Below are positions 8,522 to 17,489 of a stretch of DNA of 64,000 nt, in pieces; within the stretch, counting starts at the first letter, position 1, and each line of letters begins with the position of its first letter. Below the pieces are notes generated by a model. That model was not told the origin of the DNA. It did no database searches and saw only the letters and a program-made list of their open reading frames with translations. The DNA is taken from the IMG/VR virus record IMGVR_UViG_3300023174_000052, positions 111,595 to 175,594 of that record; one strand, given 5' to 3'. Made by a program: the position numbers and the translations under genes. Source of the stretch: a virus.

Positions 8522-11500
8522 CCACGTGTGATATTACAATAATTGTCTTAAAAAATCTCTTCAATGAAACAAGAAGACGATTGCATGCTTCTACGTTAAC
8601 GTCGTCAAGAGCGCCGAAACCTTCATCGATAATAAACATATCTGATTTGGGCAAAGACGAAACATTAATGAGAGCGACTCGCAAAGCTAAAGACGCCATC
8701 ATTTTTTCCATTCCCGACCCCAATTCTACAGGACGTTGCGAATCGCCATAATCTAAGTTAACATCGAGATTATTTCCGTCAGATACTAAAACAACGGTAA
8801 ATCCGCAAATACCTTGTAGAATAGAAGCGATCTCCTGATTAATTCTTGGTAATTGTTGAGCAAGAACAACCTGTGGTAATCCGTTCTTCCCGTACGCTTG
8901 GATTAATGCTTCGAAGATCTTCCAGTCCTTGACGTGTTCAGAATATTTTTCTTTATCATTTTTATGCTTCGCGAGATTCGAAATCTCAGAACCGATCATT
9001 CTCTCCGTGTTAAGGAGGTTAGATTCTGCTTGACGCAATGAACCGGTCGTTTCCTTTAGTTCGGATTCGATTGATTCGATAATCGCAGCGTTATCTTCGT
9101 CGATCAAATTGAGTTTCATCTCGACGATTTTCTCTTCGATTTCTTTGATCTTCTTAAGAGCGTCGATAGATTTCGAAGCGTAAGAATTCTTTTCGATCGA
9201 AGATGCTTTGGAAGCAGCGTCTAAGCCAATCTCTTCTCGGAGTACTGCTTCGTATTTCTTTAATTTTTCTTCGATAGACTTCGACTTGATTAAAGAAATA
9301 GAATCATTTGCATCCTTTAATTGTTGCGTTAAATTTTCAATCGTCAGTCGCTGTGTTTCGATGAGTGTCTTATCACGATGCGAATCTTTAATAAATTTGC
9401 ATGTAGGAAACTTATCTCCGCAAGGTACTTCTGACAACCTTGAGATAGACTTTTGTTGCTGTTTAAGCTTCTCGTTTTCTTTTTCAAGATCCGATGATAG
9501 TTTAGCCTCGCCGATTTCGAGTTGTCGTAATGAAGACAGTTCTTGTTTAAGAGCATCAATGGGAAAATTATTTTTGATACTCGAAATTTTTTCGAGTCTT
9601 GAAGATTGTTGTTTGATTTTTTCGTCAATTTCTTCCATACTCTTTTCGTAAGAAATTAAAGAATTTTGCAATTTCGTGAGATCTTGTTCCTTCGACTTAA
9701 TATCAGATCGTGTATATCCAGAACCTGTTCTGGACGTTGCAAGACTTACATTGAGGCTGATCTGTTTTTTCTTTAAATCTTCTATTCTCTTTTCTAAATT
9801 ACTCTTGCTATTGTTTAGTTCGTGAATTTTATCGTTGCAATCTTCAATTGCGACTTCATAATTAACGTTCGAACCTTGCTTTAAGGCAACCTTTGTATTA
9901 TACGATTCCTCTTTTAGCTTAACAAGAATCTGATCAAATATCCCAAGATCCAAAAAGTTATTCAATAACTTCTTTCTATCTGTTGCTCCGTTTCTAATGA
10001 ACGTGTTCATTTCTCCTTGTGAAGCAAATGAAGTCAAAAGAAAATCGCTGGGCTCGCCGATTAATTCTCGCAGTGCCTTATCTGAATCACGGCGTTGCTC
10101 TCCAGATATATCTTCGATAATCTCTCCAGATTCATCGATTCGATATAGATTCATCTTCGTGTTAGCGCCGACACCTCGAGGATTGCTCCACTTAATCGAC
10201 ATTCTCTCTGCGCGGTATAGATTGCCGTTCATTTCAAATTCGACTTTAGCTTCGCAATCTCCCTTCCTCGCGTTAATGACGTGTAGATTGCTGATAGACC
10301 CACGATCTGTGTCATTAAAAAGAGAGTACATTAATGTACCAGGAATGGAAGACTTTCCACATCGATTTACTCCGAATAAACCGATAACTCCTTCAAGAGA
10401 CGAAAAATCTATACGATTGCCCTTTCCATATGCGAATGTATTTTCCCATTCCATATTTCGAATCGACCACTTACGATTTCGATTAGTCTCAAAATTCTCG
10501 AAAGAATGTAGAATACTATAAACAGTATTATCAATTCGCTCCCACTCTTCTTGCGTAAACTTTGATTCTCCGAAATATTCGCGTAATGCTTTATTATGAA
10601 ACTCTTCGTTACGAAGCGATGATTGCTCTAATTCTGATTCGCCGATTAAAATATTTGAAGCGTTTTGATGCTCAGTAATTCGCCATGTTAATTCGGATGG
10701 TTCTAATGTCGATTTCACGAGAAAAGAAAACTTTTTAATATCTTCTTGACTCAAAATTTGATCTGACATTACCCGGAGACGACAACCTTTCGAAAATCCA
10801 TCGCAAGAAGCGAAGGTAAGATCTGCGGTTCCATCCCATTCAATCGTATAAAATGGATTCGGCGACTTAATTACACGGCGGACTGATCTGAATTCATCTT
10901 TAGACCGAATATCCCATAGAAGATATCCCTTATCAATATCCTCGGAGTAATCCTGTTGAATCGTAGAGCCAGGATATGCGAATCGCTTAGCTGTATCAAG
11001 ATATTGAAATTTGTGAATGTCTCCGAACATTCCGAAATCGAATCCTGCGAATAGAGACAAATCGCATTCAGATTCGATCTCCCAGCCAATGTCGGTCATA
11101 GACTTCGCGATTGGTCCGTGAAATAAAGAGATATTGATTTTATTTTCGATCGGTTTAAGGTTTCCCCAATTCTCCTCGTCGAAACAACTAAAATTCGTCC
11201 ACACTACTCCAAATTCATCGTCGTAATACTGCATGGAATCTCGAAGAAAAATAATTCGAGGATTCGAAAGCGTATTAATGATAGGAGTGATCGTATCCAT
11301 TCGAGATTTATTAAGAATAAGACCGTCATGATTACCGAGCGTCACAATAACAGGCGCAATTTCTGCAAGACGATTGAACCACCACGTGAGTCGTTGAATC
11401 AACTCGGGAGAAATTCCCATCGTCTTCGTATGCACAATATCGCCTGCGACGACGATGCGATCAACTTTTTGTTTCTTCGCGTCGGCGGCGAGGCGCTCGA

Positions 11501-11570
11501 AAACCTCAGTATATTCTTCATGACGTTTTAAACCACGCCAATGAACATCTGCAATATGACAAACTCTCAC
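8448..11570 (-). CDS. Single-chain Mre11-Rad50 (SbcD-SbcC, gp47-gp46) nuclease-ATPase fusion
   Basis: This 1040-residue protein joins what are normally two subunits. The N-terminal 240 residues form a metallophosphoesterase nuclease with ADVH (7-10), GD (43-44), GNHD (79-82) and GDIH (183-186). After a linker comes an SMC-like ATPase: Walker A GVNRCGKSS (400-408), a long coiled coil (about 560-880) with a hook CGDKFPTC (717-724), signature LGSGMEKMMAS (950-960), Walker B FIIDEGFGALD (979-989) and an SHVD switch (1014-1017). It would process DNA ends in recombination-dependent replication. The start is GTG 11570 after GAGGT. In T4, gp47 and gp46 are separate genes. Confidence 0.9.
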   Translation of the reverse strand: MRVCHIADVHWRGLKRHEEYTEVFERLAADAKKQKVDRIVVAGDIVHTKTMGISPELIQRLTWWFNRLAEIAPVIVTLGNHDGLILNKSRMDTITPIINTLSNPRIIFLRDSMQYYDDEFGVVWTNFSCFDEENWGNLKPIENKINISLFHGPIAKSMTDIGWEIESECDLSLFAGFDFGMFGDIHKFQYLDTAKRFAYPGSTIQQDYSEDIDKGYLLWDIRSKDEFRSVRRVIKSPNPFYTIEWDGTADLTFASCDGFSKGCRLRVMSDQILSQEDIKKFSFLVKSTLEPSELTWRITEHQNASNILIGESELEQSSLRNEEFHNKALREYFGESKFTQEEWERIDNTVYSILHSFENFETNRNRKWSIRNMEWENTFAYGKGNRIDFSSLEGVIGLFGVNRCGKSSIPGTLMYSLFNDTDRGSISNLHVINARKGDCEAKVEFEMNGNLYRAERMSIKWSNPRGVGANTKMNLYRIDESGEIIEDISGEQRRDSDKALRELIGEPSDFLLTSFASQGEMNTFIRNGATDRKKLLNNFLDLGIFDQILVKLKEESYNTKVALKQGSNVNYEVAIEDCNDKIHELNNSKSNLEKRIEDLKKKQISLNVSLATSRTGSGYTRSDIKSKEQDLTKLQNSLISYEKSMEEIDEKIKQQSSRLEKISSIKNNFPIDALKQELSSLRQLEIGEAKLSSDLEKENEKLKQQQKSISRLSEVPCGDKFPTCKFIKDSHRDKTLIETQRLTIENLTQQLKDANDSISLIKSKSIEEKLKKYEAVLREEIGLDAASKASSIEKNSYASKSIDALKKIKEIEEKIVEMKLNLIDEDNAAIIESIESELKETTGSLRQAESNLLNTERMIGSEISNLAKHKNDKEKYSEHVKDWKIFEALIQAYGKNGLPQVVLAQQLPRINQEIASILQGICGFTVVLVSDGNNLDVNLDYGDSQRPVELGSGMEKMMASLALRVALINVSSLPKSDMFIIDEGFGALDDVNVEACNRLLVSLKRFFKTIIVISHVDAIKDAVDNIIEISKQGADAYVWA

Positions 11571-11578
11571 TATTTACC

Positions 11579-12544
11579 TCAGAGTAACGAACCAGTCGTA
11601 ATGTTGTTGATTCTAAAAATTAGACCACTCATTGGATTCCACTCGGTAGCTGTCTTTTTTAAATTTTCGAATTCTTCATTCGACATATCACCGACATCGA
11701 TTCCAGCAGGAATCTTTACGAATTTTATAGAAATGTTATACTGATATAAAATCTTTGCTATTTTATGCGCTTTTATAATCGCATCTGGGTCTAATGCTAT
11801 GGTTACGTTCGTTTGGTTTTCAACTATCCTCCGAAATAACAAAGAATCCTGTGGTAACGTCGAACCTAATAAAGAGACTGCATTTTCACCAGCCTTGAAT
11901 AAATCGAATGGACCTTCTACAAGAGTAAGAGGTTTCCTCCAATCGATATCGACTTCATTAAAAATGATCGACTTTCTATTGACCTTTGGATTAACGTATC
12001 GATACTTGGCATCAGGTTCAATCGAGCGAGCGGTCCAATAATTAATCTTTCCTTCTGAATCGAAAGAAGGTATGACGACTCTTCGTCTCAACCTACCACC
12101 GATAGCTCCTAAAATCCTATATCGATAAGCAGAGTCGATATCGATACCACGACGTTCCAAATAATTTACGATTGCCTGTGCGTCTGGGTCTGATGATTCG
12201 TATAATTCGTCGATGTTCAATGCGTCAGGAAGTTCTACGACCTCGTCTTTGGGTTTTTCATCGTCGATAAAGTCAGAGCGAATGGCATTTTTTTCAAATC
12301 TTTCGCACCACTCTCTGTGTAAAGACGGAGCAAACTTTCTTAAAAGTGAAGGTACAGAACGACCTTTTACTTCACATACCCAACAATGCCATTGTCCAGT
12401 ATCAATTTTAATAGCTAGCTTTTTCTTATTTTTCCCGCTTCCACACGCAGGACAAGAAAAAGCTACGTTAGCCCCGTCTCTTGCTACTTCGCAATCGCCC
12501 AGGGCTCTTTTCAGTAGCGTCAGTCTTTCGCCTACGTCGATCAT
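11579..12544 (-). CDS. DNA primase with zinc finger and TOPRIM domain
   Basis: The product (321 aa) would make RNA primers for lagging-strand synthesis. The N-terminal zinc finger has CPAC (31-34) and HCWVC (53-57). A TOPRIM domain follows, with the conserved glutamate in LVEGPFD (208-214) and acidic residues in ALDPDA (250-255). The arrangement resembles gp61 and DnaG-type primases, without a helicase part. ATG 12544 lies 77 bases inside the end of the preceding resolvase gene and has no clear ribosome binding site, so translation may depend on coupling. No helicase gene is visible in the window. Confidence 0.87.
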   Translation of the reverse strand: MIDVGERLTLLKRALGDCEVARDGANVAFSCPACGSGKNKKKLAIKIDTGQWHCWVCEVKGRSVPSLLRKFAPSLHREWCERFEKNAIRSDFIDDEKPKDEVVELPDALNIDELYESSDPDAQAIVNYLERRGIDIDSAYRYRILGAIGGRLRRRVVIPSFDSEGKINYWTARSIEPDAKYRYVNPKVNRKSIIFNEVDIDWRKPLTLVEGPFDLFKAGENAVSLLGSTLPQDSLLFRRIVENQTNVTIALDPDAIIKAHKIAKILYQYNISIKFVKIPAGIDVGDMSNEEFENLKKTATEWNPMSGLIFRINNITTGSLL

Positions 12545-13109
12545 GATTGATTGTAAACAGGTCTGGTTTGTTTTTTAACAACAATACAGCTCGAGCGATG
12601 ACATACGCGTCCATGGCATCTTCAACGCCCTTTTCCAGTACAGTCTCGCCTTTTCTTGGCCCACTCTTTAGTACTTTCGTTTGCCATGCGTAATCTTTTT
12701 CTTGAGAATCTACCCACATTTTAACGATCGCTTTTGGATCCGAACCCCGAGGAATCTTTATACCAAGATTATTTCTGGCTATGGTCACAGATATAACATC
12801 GGGCGGGATCGATAATACTTCTCTCGCGAGATAAGTCACTACACCATTAAATCTCGCGAGAGTCATTAAGACATGTGCCGATGAACGACCCCTTTGAAAA
12901 CCCGTCAGATTAGCCTCTATTGAGACACGTTCTATGCCCCTTGTACTATATCGTTCTATCTCTTTCTTCACGTCCAGTGCTCTCTGGTGATGATCCGGAG
13001 AGTCTAAATAGACGAAGCTGGCTTCTATTAATTTTCCTGTTTCGTCGATCAGTGCAAAACCCGTACATGACGTGCTTACATCGATTCCGAGATATAATTT
13101 AGAAGTCAA
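12468..13109 (-). CDS. RuvC-like Holliday junction resolvase / RNase H-fold nuclease
   Basis: A 213-residue RNase H-fold nuclease. The first strand carries LGIDVSTSCTGFAL with Asp10, the second acidic residue is Glu65 in SIEANL, and the last acidic pair lies in EDAMDAY (163-169). These match RuvC-family resolvases, which cut branched DNA before packaging, a role filled in T4 by the unrelated gp49. The start is TTG 13109, nine bases inside the preceding structural gene, after GGTGAG. The last 25 residues are very basic and are encoded in the long overlap with the primase gene; they may bind DNA. Confidence 0.85.
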   Translation of the reverse strand: MTSKLYLGIDVSTSCTGFALIDETGKLIEASFVYLDSPDHHQRALDVKKEIERYSTRGIERVSIEANLTGFQRGRSSAHVLMTLARFNGVVTYLAREVLSIPPDVISVTIARNNLGIKIPRGSDPKAIVKMWVDSQEKDYAWQTKVLKSGPRKGETVLEKGVEDAMDAYVIARAVLLLKNKPDLFTINHDRRRRKTDATEKSPGRLRSSKRRG

Positions 13110-15420
13110 TTTTAGTTCTCACCATTATTCTATCGCTTGTTCGTTTATTAATAGGTTGCGCCAAGTCTGTCCTTGCAACTATGTTAAGATTATCATCATG
13201 AAAATTAACTCGACTTATTCGAATAAATCCTGTCTGTTCTTCGTTCACGTAATCAGAAAGATATAACGATTTCCAGTCTGGATTCGAGCTTGTGTTTAAT
13301 TGCCACGCTGGCGCGATCGCTGGTATTTCTAGAACGTCGACAGGTTGCATACCTCTCAAATTAACAGTGAATCCATCTTTTCCGAAAAGCTCTCCGTAAT
13401 AAGGATTAGTCACGACCGACAATCCTTCTGGGTACATCACAAAGCCAACACTCGACCATGTTGCATGTTCAGTATCAGCATCTGCTCTATATAAAAACCC
13501 CCTACCGTTATCTTTCAATCTTACCCGCATTGTTCCATTACTACCCGTCAACGATGGATCTATTAATTCGTAACTTTCAGGTAAAATTCGTGTACCATAA
13601 AATAGATTGGACGCGTCGAAAAAAGTCACGGCATTTGAACTATCGTCCCTTGTTCTTTGGAAAATTGTCAAAACTGATCCAGGAGAAACGCCAGGATTTT
13701 CAGGCGATGCTCCAGCGATTTGATTCAATATATCGCCATCTTGTATTAATCCTGGGAACAGCGAAGTTGTTGCAATAAGATGCGATAAATTAACGAAAGA
13801 TAAATCAGGAGTTCCCATATCGGTGACAAACTTTTCCATGGCTCCACCGTATGAATAGTCGGAGTCAGTTCCGCTGTATAATAAAGAAAAATTAGGGTAA
13901 AATTTACCATTATCGCATGGCAAAATTGTAAGATTTCTTCTGACAGTCGAACCTGTCGCGTAAAGATAAACGTTCGCTTCCAAGAATGTTGAAGAGTCGT
14001 AGTCTGCTTCGCTAGAAGTTAAAAACAATAGTCTAGGATAGTAACCTCTAACCATTTCTCTGAGGTGATTTTCTATATTTATTTGATGGCCACCTACACC
14101 AAAACTTAACGCTACGTTAAACGGGTCATCAGTTTCTAATATGTCAGACTGAAACGGCGTTTGTAATACTTTCCTTGTCTTCGTTTCTTTTCTAAAAAAT
14201 GGTGGTAAATAAAAAAGTAAATCATTCTCAAGTTCTACACCATTAATACTACCGGACGCTAATGACTCTGAATCTCTTCTCGTTTTCCACAATCTTATTT
14301 CGTGTAGTTCTCCCTTAAAAGGGCTCCGCATATCGAAAGTTTCTGGTGCCTCGCTATCGTCGGGAGAATTAAACGCGTCAGTTACTCCTTCATCAACGAT
14401 CGCAGTCTCTGAAAAGAAACCGTGCAATCCATTTAGAGATGTATTTGGACCATCGTAATAATTTCCTATCACGATGGCTGATCTATCATTATTCGAGGCG
14501 CTAAATGGCAATAGATTTAAAGAACAAGAAAAAAATCCTGCAGAGTTACCGTCGATTATAAATGAACCTGTAGAATCATTGTGAGACGGTGACCATTGCA
14601 CGGCAACATGATGCCAGTGATTTTTAAATATCTTTAAATCTTCAGAAATAAACGCAAGATTAAGTTGTGAACTTCCGAGATTAGCAACATTAATACTTCT
14701 GGGATTTACGTCTGCACTATGTGATAGTTGTAATAGAACTCTAAACGAGTCTACTTCACCCTTATAATTTTTTTTGCTTCCACTCACTATAGAAACAGCG
14801 AGACAAGAAGACATATGCATGATTGTACCTGCGTCGTACGTCACACCGGTATATGATGGTTTAACATAAAATTCTAACGTAAAATCTTGCGACGGTGAAT
14901 AAACAGGTAGGTTATTTTCTAATGGATTCGGATATACAATACTGGCAGACGTTGGACCGATATCATTAGGAAAGTGTATAGAATTATAATTTGTATAACC
15001 CCAACCGATTCCAGGTTGGGCGATTCTATAATGCGGCATTAAACTTGAACGTATGACATTCTTTCTTAATGTGTCAGACGTGAATTTAAATGAAGGTTCG
15101 AATCTTATAACTTCTACAGATTTGTCGAATCTTGGATCAATAGCTGCATTATTCACAGCCGTCATATAATTTTCTAAAAAGATCTCAAAGTCTGATTCGT
15201 TTGAATGTTCTTTCACATCTCTTAATGAACTTTCTGGCGAATTCTCAGAGTATGCAGCATCGTTGAATACGCTGGAATTTTTTTCGATTTCAGATAATCT
15301 TTTATATACTCGAATCGTGCCGTCGATGCCCGTCGTTGAGGACGAAGTGAACGTCCGTATAGGACGAGCCATGACTGTGAAAGTGTCGAAGGCATCTACG
15401 GGTAATTTTATGAATGCCAT
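13099..15420 (-). CDS. Tail/baseplate structural protein with LamG-like domain, 773 aa
   Basis: A concanavalin/laminin-G-like domain is visible near residues 175-380: a strand with FTLEFYVKP, then HHVAVQWSP and a following IDGN turn, typical of this fold. The remainder is Ser/Thr/Asn-rich beta structure with no recognised motif. The last 25 residues (PI.K....D..VR...DF pattern) match the C-terminus of the next gene upstream, indicating a shared attachment or assembly module. ATG 15420 follows GGGAG. Position at the end of the baseplate gene run points to a virion surface protein, probably carbohydrate-binding; the ligand is unknown. Confidence 0.75.
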   Translation of the reverse strand: MAFIKLPVDAFDTFTVMARPIRTFTSSSTTGIDGTIRVYKRLSEIEKNSSVFNDAAYSENSPESSLRDVKEHSNESDFEIFLENYMTAVNNAAIDPRFDKSVEVIRFEPSFKFTSDTLRKNVIRSSLMPHYRIAQPGIGWGYTNYNSIHFPNDIGPTSASIVYPNPLENNLPVYSPSQDFTLEFYVKPSYTGVTYDAGTIMHMSSCLAVSIVSGSKKNYKGEVDSFRVLLQLSHSADVNPRSINVANLGSSQLNLAFISEDLKIFKNHWHHVAVQWSPSHNDSTGSFIIDGNSAGFFSCSLNLLPFSASNNDRSAIVIGNYYDGPNTSLNGLHGFFSETAIVDEGVTDAFNSPDDSEAPETFDMRSPFKGELHEIRLWKTRRDSESLASGSINGVELENDLLFYLPPFFRKETKTRKVLQTPFQSDILETDDPFNVALSFGVGGHQINIENHLREMVRGYYPRLLFLTSSEADYDSSTFLEANVYLYATGSTVRRNLTILPCDNGKFYPNFSLLYSGTDSDYSYGGAMEKFVTDMGTPDLSFVNLSHLIATTSLFPGLIQDGDILNQIAGASPENPGVSPGSVLTIFQRTRDDSSNAVTFFDASNLFYGTRILPESYELIDPSLTGSNGTMRVRLKDNGRGFLYRADADTEHATWSSVGFVMYPEGLSVVTNPYYGELFGKDGFTVNLRGMQPVDVLEIPAIAPAWQLNTSSNPDWKSLYLSDYVNEEQTGFIRISRVNFHDDNLNIVARTDLAQPINKRTSDRIMVRTKIDF

Positions 15421-15462
15421 CCGTCATCTCCCTATGTCATGGATGTCGGGCGGCAAGACTTT

Positions 15463-16731
15463 TTAGAAGTCAAGCCTGACCCTGACCGTCAGGTCCTTTT
15501 CGTAATTTTTTTCGATTGGTCTTGAGAATTTAGCGACAGCCAACAGATTATCGTTCGCATCGTATAGACCAATAGTCGTTGGGTACGTAAAACTAGTCTG
15601 GACATCTTCTTGACCAGCTTCTATAACAACGATTCTATCATCCGTGTCTGTATAAGTTGGATTCGTGGAATAGTTAAATTCGTCGGCAGTTGCTCTACAG
15701 AAAACGAGAGTTGAATTTATCGTAGTTTGATTCTGAAATGTGATGGCCGTATACGAACCCGACGAGAATCTGCAAGAAGCAACATGATCAATAATATCGT
15801 CCATCGAAGAAGAAACGAAAAAGTCGGGTATAAACTTGGCTGATCGATTCGAACTTGGGAACGATCCACTTCCTAAAATCGTAGTACCAGGACCATATAG
15901 AGTTCCTGTGGTCGCCGAAATTACTCCTGAAACGTGTTGATCTGCCCAAATAATCTTTTTAGCATCCAACACTACGATACCAGCGTCGTAAAATGCAAGA
16001 CCTACTTTTCTAGAAGAGTTCGCTGCGTCAACTATATCGCCAACCTCTCCGCCGAATGTAACGCGTCTATTTGAAGTAGAACCCACGTCTGTAAATAATG
16101 TCGCGCCAAAATCTGATGTTCTGCTAACATTCGAACCCGTATACGCGTTCGCTATGGCGCGCTCTTCAACAGAAGCGTAGGGACTACCGTCCAATGTAGC
16201 TGTCACGTAAAATCTCATAGCGAAAGATTCTCGCTTTAATTTATCACGCATAAATAAGCGTTTGAAATCTAAAAAGATAGCCTCGTCGATTCTATCGTCA
16301 GCGGCAGTCGAATCAAATGGCGAATAAAATGATTCCTCATTATCTCCAAGTAATTTACCAGCGTGAAGACGATACATATCAACTTTTTCTCGCATCATTA
16401 ATGATGAAGAATTAAATAACATCTTTCCAGTTGTATCTGTTCCAGTAGAACAATCGCTGACGGTAGGAGAAGAATGAAATAAACCGACTGTCAAATCGAA
16501 AATTGGATTTGCTACTTGTAACGTATAATCCTGATCGTAAATCGTTTGGAACAACGAAGATGTAACTGAATAGACCGTCGCAGTTTGGTCGGCAGACGAT
16601 GTAACGAACATATCATATACTTTTCTCGTGGTCGAACCAGAAATATCGTTTTGAACGATATCGATTAATTGATTCAACGCAGTCCTGGTAGTTTGTATAT
16701 CTGCGGATGTTAATTCTTTGAATGTTGCCAT
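15463..16731 (-). CDS. Tail/baseplate structural protein with shared C-terminal module, 422 aa
   Basis: No named family is recognised. The protein is rich in Ser, Thr, Asp and aromatic residues, mostly beta, with a helical N-terminus (about 1-35) and no signal peptide. Its C-terminus (PIEKNYEKDLTVRVRLDF) aligns with the C-terminus of the downstream 773-residue protein, so both may dock to the same partner. A 42-base gap separates them. It is an intact gene in a structural operon; a virion role is inferred from context and composition. Confidence 0.7.
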   Translation of the reverse strand: MATFKELTSADIQTTRTALNQLIDIVQNDISGSTTRKVYDMFVTSSADQTATVYSVTSSLFQTIYDQDYTLQVANPIFDLTVGLFHSSPTVSDCSTGTDTTGKMLFNSSSLMMREKVDMYRLHAGKLLGDNEESFYSPFDSTAADDRIDEAIFLDFKRLFMRDKLKRESFAMRFYVTATLDGSPYASVEERAIANAYTGSNVSRTSDFGATLFTDVGSTSNRRVTFGGEVGDIVDAANSSRKVGLAFYDAGIVVLDAKKIIWADQHVSGVISATTGTLYGPGTTILGSGSFPSSNRSAKFIPDFFVSSSMDDIIDHVASCRFSSGSYTAITFQNQTTINSTLVFCRATADEFNYSTNPTYTDTDDRIVVIEAGQEDVQTSFTYPTTIGLYDANDNLLAVAKFSRPIEKNYEKDLTVRVRLDF

Positions 16732-16752
16732 TTTATCACTTTATTACGTTTA

Positions 16753-17463
16753 TTATGATGAAATCGAAATTACGAAATCGCTTACGGCGCCCGATTGAAG
16801 ACCGGTCACGCTTCCGACTGCGTTTATTATTGTCTTATCAGTTGAAAGGCCATAGATTAAAAATTGTGTACTTGTAATAGATTTTAACGCTAGCGTAAAT
16901 CCGACAATTGATCCACCGGCAGCCGTTGTAGTCGGATTCCTGACGATCGTATAATAAGCGATGCCGTCCCTATCGACGTAACCAGGAGTTGCACCTGCGA
17001 TTTGCAAAAACATGTTAGGGATCTTTACCATAAATTCTTGATCCCTTAAATCGACGTCGATAGTAGGTTCACCAGTAATTTGTTGCGTGAATGTTACAAA
17101 TTTTGTAGAGTCGACGGAGTTTAATTTCATCGAAAGTAGGTTACTCGTTGTAGAACTAGAACCTGCAGTTAGAGATATATTCGGCATTCTCACAAGATTA
17201 GGATTAGAAACAGATACATTTTTATATTTTAAAGCCAATCCTGCATTTGTTTGCGCTTCAAAAACGGGAGTATTCTTTTCTATCTTTTCTTTTCCTATTA
17301 CTCTTCCAAACTTTTCTATAATAGTATAATCTACTTCGTCGTCAGCGAATGCAAATTTGACTATACTAAAACTACCATCATTTCTCGCAAGAAATTGACG
17401 ACCAACATCTGTTAAAACTGCGTCGACGATAATATTTGATGACGAATGATCAAGAAATCCCAT
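16753..17463 (-). CDS. Structural protein with N-terminal LD..I.D..LT..GR module, 236 aa
   Basis: The N-terminal 50 residues follow a pattern also found in the 299-residue protein at 25659-26558: Gly-(Phe/Leu)-Leu-Asp, then an Asp, (Leu/Ile)Thr, GlyArg and a following Phe-(Ala/Ser)-Asp. The rest is a beta-rich, Ser/Thr-rich region. I recognise this N-terminal pattern from phage structural proteins of the tail-baseplate region but cannot name the family. ATG 17463 follows GGGTAA. Function is inferred as a virion component, with the two paralogues perhaps occupying equivalent positions. Confidence 0.68.
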   Translation of the reverse strand: MGFLDHSSSNIIVDAVLTDVGRQFLARNDGSFSIVKFAFADDEVDYTIIEKFGRVIGKEKIEKNTPVFEAQTNAGLALKYKNVSVSNPNLVRMPNISLTAGSSSTTSNLLSMKLNSVDSTKFVTFTQQITGEPTIDVDLRDQEFMVKIPNMFLQIAGATPGYVDRDGIAYYTIVRNPTTTAAGGSIVGFTLALKSITSTQFLIYGLSTDKTIINAVGSVTGLQSGAVSDFVISISS

Positions 17464-17489
17464 GTTATTTTACCCAGCTCGTTTAAATA

